DNA of 6,436 nt from the NCBI GenBank assembly GCA_017999235.1, contig JAGOBN010000250.1:1-6436 (forward strand), written 5' to 3'. Source of the stretch: Anaerolineales bacterium (lineage in GTDB: Bacteria > Chloroflexota > Anaerolineae > Anaerolineales > UBA6663). Both the position numbers and the translations under genes were made by a program. Positions 1-5,022 of the stretch are shown here, piece after piece. Under the pieces are notes generated by a model. That model ran no database searches. It was given only the letters and a program-made list of their open reading frames with translations, and was not told the origin of the DNA. Numbering within the stretch: position 1 is the first letter of the stretch; each line of letters opens with the position of its first letter.

Positions 1-142
1 TGGAGAGCACCAGCGCGCGCTCGTACACGGCCTGCGGGTCGGCGCTGTCCGGCGGGTTGAGCTCGGCCGTGACCGCAAAGCGGCCGGATTTGAGCACCCG
101 TTCCAGACGGGAGCCGGAAACCAAGTTGGGGGAGGCAGTCAC
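1..142 (-). CDS. metF: Methylenetetrahydrofolate reductase, N-terminal fragment (cut by window edge)
   Basis: This is the first ~47 codons of a minus-strand reading frame that runs off the left edge. The translated segment KSGRFAVTAELNPP followed by DSADPQAVYERA matches the opening beta-strand and 'TAE-PP...A' signature of the MetF/MTHFR TIM barrel, which reduces 5,10-methylene-tetrahydrofolate to 5-methyl-tetrahydrofolate with a flavin. A stop codon in the same frame at 157-155 limits the start. Candidates are GTG at 151-149, GTG at 142-140 and TTG at 124-122. I chose 142, but none has a clear Shine-Dalgarno sequence, and the two GTGs lie inside a repeat, so the start is uncertain. The gene directly upstream encodes MetV, the Fe-S partner of MetF in acetogens, which supports the assignment. 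FAD-binding and catalytic residues lie outside the window. Confidence 0.66.
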   Translation of the reverse strand, partial: MTASPNLVSGSRLERVLKSGRFAVTAELNPPDSADPQAVYERALVLS

Positions 143-175
143 GGATTTCACCGATTACACGGACAAACGCGGATC
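139..175. repeat. Degenerate 9-base tandem repeat in the metV-metF gap
   Basis: On the plus strand, near-identical 9-base units follow one another: CACGGATTT (140-148), CACCGATTA (149-157), CACGGACAA (158-166) and a diverged ACGCGGATC (167-175). The block is richer in A+T than its surroundings. It resembles the 'ATCCGTGTAATC.GTGAAATCCGTG' type of intergenic repeat that recurs in many environmental bacterial genomes; that resemblance is from memory, not a search. It ends at or inside the putative metF start and supplies both GTG candidates. The remainder of the gap (176-237) shows no convincing signal. Confidence 0.6.
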
Positions 176-237
176 TTGGGGTTTGTGAGTCGTCCTGGGG
201 GCTCAGAGCTGACCCATCACTGCTTGCTGCCTTCGGC

Positions 238-711
238 TTACTTAACCTCGGCCACTGGAATCCAGCCGGCCGGGTTCTTCTGCGCCACGCCCGTAAAATC
301 GTTGATCCAAGCCGAGGAGCCCTGCAAACTGCGGTTCACGGGCGGCAGGACCATCCGCATTTCATGGCCGTAGGTGGGCATGCGGGCCGAGCGTTCCCAG
401 GCCTGCACCCAGACACAGCGCATCTCCGGCTTGATCTCGCAGTGTCCGTTGCCGCGCACCCCCCCGCACGGCCCATTCCGCAGGTTCTTGGGGCAGTTCA
501 TGGGGCAGGTCATGCCCGTGCTGTGCAACACGCACTGCCCGCACATCTGGCAGTTGAAGAGCGCACTCTTGCTGGCGTGTTCCACGCCCACGAAGAGCTT
601 TTCCACCCCGCTGCCCGGCCGCAGCCAGCGCTGGAACGGCCGCAGGACGCGGATCGTCAGATCGTAGACAACTTCCAGGAAGTGGGGGTAATTCTGCAGC
701 CAGCGGAACAT
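238..711 (-). CDS. metV: MetV-like Fe-S protein (methylenetetrahydrofolate reductase C-terminal domain family)
   Basis: The 157-residue protein belongs to the MTHFR C-terminal domain family (PF12225), the zinc/Fe-S partner of MetF in acetogens such as Moorella, where MetV is needed for reductase activity. It has eight cysteines in a compact array: C54-x2-C57-x2-C60, C69-x3-C73, C82, C91 and C99, within the signatures NCQMCGQC, TCPMNCPK and RNGPCGG. The number would allow two [4Fe-4S] clusters. The C-terminal part (PPVNRSLQGSSAWIN) is also typical of the family. The first ~45 residues are basic and aromatic, without a signal peptide or clear membrane segment. The ATG at 711 is the first in frame, but no good Shine-Dalgarno precedes it. 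It ends with TAA at 240-238 and metF follows after 95 bases. The likely role is to deliver electrons to MetF, feeding methyl-tetrahydrofolate to the corrinoid proteins upstream in the operon. Confidence 0.88.
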   Translation of the reverse strand: MFRWLQNYPHFLEVVYDLTIRVLRPFQRWLRPGSGVEKLFVGVEHASKSALFNCQMCGQCVLHSTGMTCPMNCPKNLRNGPCGGVRGNGHCEIKPEMRCVWVQAWERSARMPTYGHEMRMVLPPVNRSLQGSSAWINDFTGVAQKNPAGWIPVAEVK

Positions 712-746
712 GGTGATTACTTGGGTGTCGGACGGCGGCCAGTCAT

Positions 747-760
747 CGGTCGTCGGTCGT
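747..760. repeat. Short tandem repeat CGGTCGT x2 in the metV leader
   Basis: Two perfect copies of CGGTCGT (747-753, 754-760) are followed by a partial CGTC, all within the 53-base gap between the PF13769 gene and metV (712-764). The gap contains no recognisable promoter, terminator or strong ribosome binding site. The unit looks like simple-sequence intergenic repeats seen in GC-rich environmental genomes. Whether it does anything is unknown. Confidence 0.5.
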
Positions 761-764
761 CGTC

Positions 765-1067
765 CTACCCCTCGCGCCCCTGGCCGGCGATCAAGCGCTT
801 GAGGCGGTCATCCGAATAGGCGGCTTCCAGCTCGGCGGCCACGGCCCCCGCCACCGCGTCCGGCTCGCCCTCGCGCTCGCCGGCGTCGTCGGTGTGCCAC
901 TCGGCCAGATAATCGTCCGTACCGATCAGGCCGCCGCGCATGGCGGCGGCGTCAATGGCTTCCTGGAAGCGCTCGCTCAGTTGGCGGCCGGCGCGTTCGC
1001 GGCCGGCGCGCACCTTGACTTGGGCCGGGATCTCACGCCAATAGACAATTTGAAAGGCGGTGGGCAT
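765..1067 (-). CDS. Small PF13769 'virulence factor' family protein of C1 gene clusters
   Basis: The 100-residue, acidic, probably cytosolic protein has no signal peptide, membrane segment or cysteine. Recognisable family blocks are IVYWREIPAQVKV (residues 7-19), RFQEAIDAAAM (33-43) and GLIGTDDYLAEW (46-57), then a variable acidic stretch and an AVAAELEAAY helix (75-84). These fit the domain Pfam calls Virulence_fact (PF13769), named after a staphylococcal protein; the name says little about function here. From memory, short free-standing members often sit beside corrinoid methyltransferase and MTHFR genes in Chloroflexota and Alphaproteobacteria, as here, where it lies between the homocysteine methyltransferase and metV. 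The start is well supported: ATG at 1067 with AAAGGA 8 bases upstream. It ends with TAG at 767-765. The biochemical role is unknown; an accessory role in methyl transfer is inferred from context only. Confidence 0.8.
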   Translation of the reverse strand: MPTAFQIVYWREIPAQVKVRAGRERAGRQLSERFQEAIDAAAMRGGLIGTDDYLAEWHTDDAGEREGEPDAVAGAVAAELEAAYSDDRLKRLIAGQGREG

Positions 1068-1075
1068 AGGGCGGG

Positions 1076-1081
1076 TCCTTT
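1076..1081 (-). promoter_or_regulatory. Ribosome binding site of the PF13769 gene
   Basis: AAAGGA on the minus strand lies 8 bases before the ATG at 1067. It is one of only two clear Shine-Dalgarno sequences in the window and fixes the start of the small gene. Confidence 0.65.
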
Positions 1082-1090
1082 CGCTATAAG

Positions 1091-1114
1091 CCGGCCGGCC
1101 AAACCGGCCGCCGG
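1091..1114 (-). other. GC-rich hairpin between the homocysteine methyltransferase and PF13769 genes
   Basis: The arms CCGGCCGGCC (1091-1100) and GGCCGCCGG (1106-1114) can pair over about nine base pairs with one bulged base around an AAACC loop. In the direction of transcription no T-run follows, so it is not a standard intrinsic terminator. It could be a processing or stability hairpin in the mRNA, or a by-product of the many GGCCGG words in this genome. Confidence 0.35.
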
Positions 1115-1116
1115 CG

Positions 1117-2130
1117 TCAGGCCTCGTCGGGCTTATCGGCTTGCCGCGCGGCCCGCGCCTGCCGGCGGGCGGCGCGATCCGCCGTGGCCGCGCGCGCCTC
1201 GGGGTCCGGCGCCGGGGTCCGCGCGGCCGGCACGGCCACCGTGTCCCCGCTCTGCAGGGCCTGCGCCATGGCGCGGATGTGGTCGGGCGCGCTGCCGCAG
1301 CAGCCGCCGATAATGCGGGCGCCGACGGCGCGGACTTGCAGCGCGTACGCGCCCATTTGATCCGGCGTGGCGCGGTAGGTCACCTTGCCCTGCACCAGCT
1401 CCGGCATGCCGGCGTTGGATTTGGCCACCAGGGGCACGCTGGGGCCGGCGGCCTGCATGCGCTGAATGGCCGCCAGCAGTTCGTCGGTGCCGTTGCCGCA
1501 ATTGGCGCCCACGGCCGAGACGCCCCAGCCGGTGAGGGCTGCAAGCGCCTGCTCCGGGGTGACGCCCATCATCGTCCGGCCGTGCGTGTCAAAGGACATC
1601 GTCGCCACAATCGGGATCGCGGCCGAGGCGCGCCGCGCGCCCTCCACCGCGGCCTGGATCTCCTCCAGCGAGGACATGGTCTCGATCCAGAGCACATCCG
1701 CGCCGGCGTCCACCAGCGCCTGGGCCTGCTCGGCGAAGCCGGCCACCGCGTCGGGGTACTCCAGCGCGCCGAGCGGCGCCAGGATCTCGCCGCTGGGGCC
1801 GATATCGCCGGCCACCAGCACGTCCCGGCCGCTGGCCGCGATCTCGGCTTTCAGCAGTTCCACGCCGGCCCGGTTCAGCTCGGCCACGCGGTCCTGCAGG
1901 TTGTGCAGTTTGAGGCGAAAGCGCGTGCCGCCAAAGGTGTTGGTGAGGATGATGTCCGAGCCGGCGTCAATGTACCGCCGCTGGATGGCGCGCACCCGCT
2001 CCCGGTATTGGACGTTCCACAGCTCCGGCGAATCGCCGGAGATCAGCCCAGCCTGGAACAGCTGGGTCCCCATCGCGCCATCGGCCAGGATGGCGCCCGG
2101 CCGGTCAAGCAGTTGCTGCCACTTGTTCAT
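1117..2130 (-). CDS. Zinc-dependent homocysteine S-methyltransferase (MetH N-terminal/BHMT-like, single domain)
   Basis: The 337-residue protein is a homocysteine S-methyltransferase TIM barrel (PF02574), the fold of BHMT and of the first MetH domain. It opens with ILADGAMGTQLF (14-25) and carries ILTNTFGGTR (61-70), AGDIGPSG (107-114) and IETMSS (149-154). The three zinc-ligand cysteines are present: C211 in GANCGNG and C277-C278 in GGCCGS, so it should be active. The zinc binds homocysteine as thiolate for attack on a methyl donor. The frame stays open upstream to 2217, but those residues overlap the corrinoid gene and look nothing like the family; the conserved N-terminus begins at MNKWQQL, so the start is ATG 2130, 20 bases after the corrinoid stop. 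No strong Shine-Dalgarno is seen, so translational coupling is likely. Residues ~300-337 are a low-complexity Ala/Arg/Pro tail. Methyl-corrinoid from the neighbouring protein is the likely donor; betaine is the main alternative. Confidence 0.88.
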   Translation of the reverse strand: MNKWQQLLDRPGAILADGAMGTQLFQAGLISGDSPELWNVQYRERVRAIQRRYIDAGSDIILTNTFGGTRFRLKLHNLQDRVAELNRAGVELLKAEIAASGRDVLVAGDIGPSGEILAPLGALEYPDAVAGFAEQAQALVDAGADVLWIETMSSLEEIQAAVEGARRASAAIPIVATMSFDTHGRTMMGVTPEQALAALTGWGVSAVGANCGNGTDELLAAIQRMQAAGPSVPLVAKSNAGMPELVQGKVTYRATPDQMGAYALQVRAVGARIIGGCCGSAPDHIRAMAQALQSGDTVAVPAARTPAPDPEARAATADRAARRQARAARQADKPDEA

Positions 2131-2150
2131 AAGCTCGCGACCGTCATCCG

Positions 2151-2828
2151 CTATTTGCCGCGCTGAATGGCGATCAGCTTCTTGGCGGTCTCGACCGCCA
2201 CGGCCGCGTCGCGGCAATACGCGTCGGCCTCAATCTCCTCGGCGAAGGCCGCATTGAGCGGCGCGCCGCCGACCATCACAATCACCTTGTCCCGCAGCCC
2301 CTCGTCCTTGAAGCGCTTGATGATGATATCCATGTACGGCATGGTCGTGGTCAACAGCGCGCTCATCCCGATGATGTCCGGCTGATGCTCTTTATAGGCG
2401 GCCAGGAACTTATCGGCGTCGCAGTTGATGCCCAGGTTGATGACCTTGAAGCCGGCGCCTTCCATCATCATCCCCACCAGATTCTTGCCGATGTCATGGA
2501 TATCACCCTTGACCGTCCCCACCACCATGGTGCCGATCTGCTGGGCGCCGGTGCTGGCAAGCAGGGGCCGCAGGATTTCCATGCCGGCCTTCATGGCCTT
2601 GGCCGCCATGAGCACCTCCGGCACAAACAAAATGCCATCGCGGAAATCCACGCCGACGATATCCATGCCGCCCACCAGCGCCTGGCCCATCACTTCGGTG
2701 GCGGTCAGCCCGCGCCGCAGCAGTTCGTGCGTGCCGGCTTCCACGCTCTCCACTACCCCGTCGTACAGGTCGTCGTGGATGTTCTGGATCAATTCATCGG
2801 TCGGGATTTGGGAGATGTCATCGCTCAT
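2151..2828 (-). CDS. Methyltransferase corrinoid (B12-binding) protein
   Basis: The 225-residue protein has the two-domain form of MtbC/MttC/MtaC-like corrinoid proteins and of the MetH B12 module. A helical cap domain (about 1-90, with PEVLMAAKAMKAGMEIL) is followed by a Rossmann-like B12 domain (about 95-225). The cobalamin motif is GTVKGDIHDIGKN, giving D109-x-H111-x-x-G114, with H111 the expected lower cobalt ligand. MSALLTTTM (155-163) and MVGGAPLN (185-192) are the other two family signatures. It should carry a methyl group between methyltransferase subunits as methyl-Co(III)/Co(I). ATG 2828 is supported by AAGGA 9 bases upstream. It sits between its reactivase and the homocysteine methyltransferase, so that enzyme is the probable acceptor-side partner. 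Which enzyme loads the methyl group cannot be told from this sequence. It has no MetH activation domain. Confidence 0.93.
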   Translation of the reverse strand: MSDDISQIPTDELIQNIHDDLYDGVVESVEAGTHELLRRGLTATEVMGQALVGGMDIVGVDFRDGILFVPEVLMAAKAMKAGMEILRPLLASTGAQQIGTMVVGTVKGDIHDIGKNLVGMMMEGAGFKVINLGINCDADKFLAAYKEHQPDIIGMSALLTTTMPYMDIIIKRFKDEGLRDKVIVMVGGAPLNAAFAEEIEADAYCRDAAVAVETAKKLIAIQRGK

Positions 2829-2837
2829 GAGTGGGAA

Positions 2838-2842
2838 TCCTT
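2838..2842 (-). promoter_or_regulatory. Ribosome binding site of the corrinoid protein gene
   Basis: AAGGA on the minus strand lies 9 bases before ATG 2828. It overlaps the TAA stop (2843-2841) of the alternative frame that continues past the ASKHA gene, which would allow coupling if that frame is the true end of the upstream gene. Confidence 0.6.
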
Positions 2843-2874
2843 AAAATGACAGGGTTAGCGGGTTGAGGCGGGCC

Positions 2875-4935
2875 TCAATCCCCTGGATCCAATTGTACCC
2901 GCCTCCGGCGCTGACTTCGCCGTTCGGGGGCTTCGGCGCCGGCCGGCCGTTCCGGCAGCAGGCCGGCCAGGTGCGGAAAGACGTCGGTGGCGTGCGGGAT
3001 GGCGATGGCGCCGACGAATTCGGCCTGGAAGCTGGGGGCCACGGCGGTCTGCACATGCACGGCGCTCCGCGCCAGCCGGCCGGCCTCCAGCCGCGCCTCG
3101 CAGTTGAGCAGGGCCAGCCGCGCGCCGTCGCCGGCCGCGTTGCCCACCGCCACCACCTTGTCGAGCTCGCAGTCCGGGATCAGGCCCAGGATCATGGCGT
3201 GCTTGGGGTCGATGTAGCTGCCGAAGGCGCCAGCCAGGACGATCCGGTCCACCTTATCCACGCCGCGCGCCTGCATCAGCAGCTTGACGCCGGCGTAGAG
3301 CGCGGCCTTGCCGAGCTGAATGGCGCGCACATCGCTTTGCGTGACGGTGATGGGCTGGCCGGTGGAGGTCTGGGCGCCGTCGGCCAAAATATACTCGCCG
3401 GTGCGGCCGGTGCGGCGCACGCGCGGGGAACGCGCCGGGCCGTTTTCGTTAAAGCGCCCGTCCCGGTCGATGATGCCGGCCAGGAACAGTTCGGCGATGG
3501 CTTCGATGATGCCGCTGCCGCAGATGCCGGTGGCCTTCATGTCCGCCGCTGGGCCGGCCGCCACCCACGTCTCCTGGCCGATCAGCTTGAAGCGCGGCTC
3601 CCAGGTCACCGGATCGACGCGCACGCGTTCGATGGCGCCGGGGGCCGCGCGCTGGCCGTGCGTGATCTGCGCGCCTTCAAAGGCCGGCCCGGTGGGGCTG
3701 GAACAGCAGAAGACCTGCTCCCGGTTGCCCAGCACAATCTCGGCGTTGGTGCCCACATCCACAATCAGCATCAGGTCATCCTGCTGATGCGGGGCCTCGG
3801 CCAGCTGCACGGCCACGTTGTCGGCGCCGACATGGCCGGCGATGCAGGGCAGGACATGGACGCGCGCGGCCGGGTTGAACTTGAGGCCGAGGTCGCGCGC
3901 CTTGACGTCCAGGGCCGAGTTGAGCGCCAGCGCAAAGGGCGCGCCGCCCAGCTCCACCGGGTTGAGGTTGAGCAGGAGGTGGTGCATCACCGGGTTGGCG
4001 GCCAGCACCATGTCCACCACGCCGTCCAGCGGCACGCCGGCCGTCTGCACCGCTTTGCGCGCCAGGTCGTTGAGCGCCGCGATGACGGCGCGGTGCATCT
4101 TCTCGGTGCCGTCCGGGTGCATCATCACATAGCTCACCCGGCTCATCAGGTCTTCGCCGAAGCGCACCTGCGGGTTCATGCTGGCCTCGGTGGCCAGCAC
4201 CGCGCCGGTGCGGAGATCGCACAGGTGGACCACGATGGTGGTGGAGCCGACGTCCACGGCCAGGCCATACGCGCCTTCGCGATAGCCGGGCTGCACGCGC
4301 AGCACTTCGCGGTCCTGCCAGATGGTCAGCGTGACCGCGGACTTGCCCGTCGCCAGCGCCGGCTGCAGGGCCGGCAGAGCCAGCACGTCAATGGTCAGGT
4401 CGCGCAAGCCGTGCTGGTCCAGCAGCGCCTGCTGCACGCGCTCCCAGTCGCCGATGTCGCTCTCCATCGAGGCGGGCTCCACCTCCACGTACGCCTGCCG
4501 GACGGCCGGCTGAACGTCAATGGCGCGGTCGGTGGCGGCCTTGGCGATGATCTGCTTGCGGGCCTGGCTTTCCTCCGGCACCACCAGCAGCAGATCGCCC
4601 AGGGCCTCACACGCGCAGGCCAGGCGCCGGCCGGGGGCCAGGGTGTGATCCAGGGTGTACTTGGCCTCCCGGCCGTCCAGCGGCGTGAGGTGCGCCGCGG
4701 ACGACGTCAGGCCGTGTTTGGGGAACTGGCCGTCTTCGACGATGACCTGGCACTTGCCGCAGGTCTGCCGGCCGGCGCAGATGGACTCGAGTTCGACGCC
4801 CAGCTGGCGGGCGGCCTCCAGCAGGTTGGTGCCGCGCGGCACCTGGCCGCGCCGGCCGGACGGCATCAGGGCAATCGTGACCAGCTCGGATTGGGTTTCA
4901 GGCATATCGGCACTTGTACCAAGGGTTGGGGCCAT
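2875..4935 (-). CDS. ASKHA/RACo-type reductive activator of corrinoid proteins with [2Fe-2S] domain
   Basis: The 686-residue protein belongs to the RACo/RamA-like group (ASKHA ATPase, DUF4445). These enzymes use ATP and a low-potential electron to return Co(II) corrinoid to active Co(I). Residues ~17-120 form a plant-type [2Fe-2S] ferredoxin: C53-x5-C59-x2-C62 with C107 (LACAC; C109 is an extra cysteine). A linker leads into the ASKHA core, with phosphate/nucleotide motifs LAVDVGSTT (225-233), a second LIVDVGTNAEIVLG, then ATGICGSGIIEAIAELF and VLAGAFGSYIDP near the C-terminus. Length is normal for the family. The corrinoid gene next door is the expected substrate. The start is uncertain: ATG 4935 gives the longest protein but overlaps a TATAAT and lacks a Shine-Dalgarno; ATG 4905 (MPETQSELVT) is equally plausible and closer to where family similarity begins. 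The last ~15 residues are arginine-rich with untypical codons, and a frameshift at a G5 run is possible. Confidence 0.92.
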   Translation of the reverse strand: MAPTLGTSADMPETQSELVTIALMPSGRRGQVPRGTNLLEAARQLGVELESICAGRQTCGKCQVIVEDGQFPKHGLTSSAAHLTPLDGREAKYTLDHTLAPGRRLACACEALGDLLLVVPEESQARKQIIAKAATDRAIDVQPAVRQAYVEVEPASMESDIGDWERVQQALLDQHGLRDLTIDVLALPALQPALATGKSAVTLTIWQDREVLRVQPGYREGAYGLAVDVGSTTIVVHLCDLRTGAVLATEASMNPQVRFGEDLMSRVSYVMMHPDGTEKMHRAVIAALNDLARKAVQTAGVPLDGVVDMVLAANPVMHHLLLNLNPVELGGAPFALALNSALDVKARDLGLKFNPAARVHVLPCIAGHVGADNVAVQLAEAPHQQDDLMLIVDVGTNAEIVLGNREQVFCCSSPTGPAFEGAQITHGQRAAPGAIERVRVDPVTWEPRFKLIGQETWVAAGPAADMKATGICGSGIIEAIAELFLAGIIDRDGRFNENGPARSPRVRRTGRTGEYILADGAQTSTGQPITVTQSDVRAIQLGKAALYAGVKLLMQARGVDKVDRIVLAGAFGSYIDPKHAMILGLIPDCELDKVVAVGNAAGDGARLALLNCEARLEAGRLARSAVHVQTAVAPSFQAEFVGAIAIPHATDVFPHLAGLLPERPAGAEAPERRSQRRRRVQLDPGD

Positions 4936-4939
4936 TATA
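4934..4939 (-). promoter_or_regulatory. Candidate -10 element (TATAAT) before the corrinoid operon
   Basis: A perfect TATAAT on the minus strand overlaps the ATG at 4935, in a rare A+T-rich spot of a very GC-rich window. No good -35 hexamer lies 16-18 bases upstream. If it is a promoter, transcription would start near 4927, after ATG 4935, and translation would begin at ATG 4905. Confidence 0.35.
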
Positions 4940-4995
4940 AGAGGAGAGCCAACTTGGGGACTATGGACGGCTGTGTGCGAAAGTCAGCGGAGAGC

Positions 4996-5012
4996 TTGTG
5001 CGGGCGGCACAA
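4996..5012. promoter_or_regulatory. Short dyad TTGTGC-N5-GCACAA between the regulator and the activator gene
   Basis: A perfect 6-base inverted repeat with a 5-base spacer lies just after the PucR-type gene and about 60 bases upstream of the TATAAT. No T-run follows on the minus strand, so it is a poor terminator. An operator for the adjacent regulator is possible but unproven. The rest of 4936-5022 shows nothing clear. Confidence 0.3.
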
Positions 5013-5022
5013 AGACGGCCGC

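Noticed and set aside
199..214. Hairpin GGGCTCAG/CTGACCC as a terminator after metV
   Set aside because: The stem has a bulge, the loop is too tight and no T-run follows in the direction of transcription.
176..373. Small plus-strand open frame of 65 codons across the metV-metF gap
   Set aside because: Most of it is antisense to metV. I saw no ribosome binding site and no recognisable motif.
2131..2217. N-terminal extension of the homocysteine methyltransferase up to position 2217
   Set aside because: The extra 29 residues overlap the corrinoid gene, are Arg/Asp-rich, and come before the point where family similarity begins (MNKWQQL).
1141..2257. Long plus-strand open frames opposite the homocysteine methyltransferase gene
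   Set aside because: They are low-complexity Arg/Ala/Pro/Ser translations in the shadow of a gene with intact zinc-binding motifs.
2831..2874. A riboswitch (cobalamin or SAM) in the leader of the corrinoid gene
   Set aside because: The gap is only 46 bases and has none of the expected conserved boxes; the 87-base gap before the activator gene is also too short for a cobalamin riboswitch.
4996..5012. The TTGTGC/GCACAA dyad as an intrinsic terminator of the regulator gene
   Set aside because: The stem is only six base pairs and no T-tract follows on the minus strand. I kept it only as a weak operator candidate.
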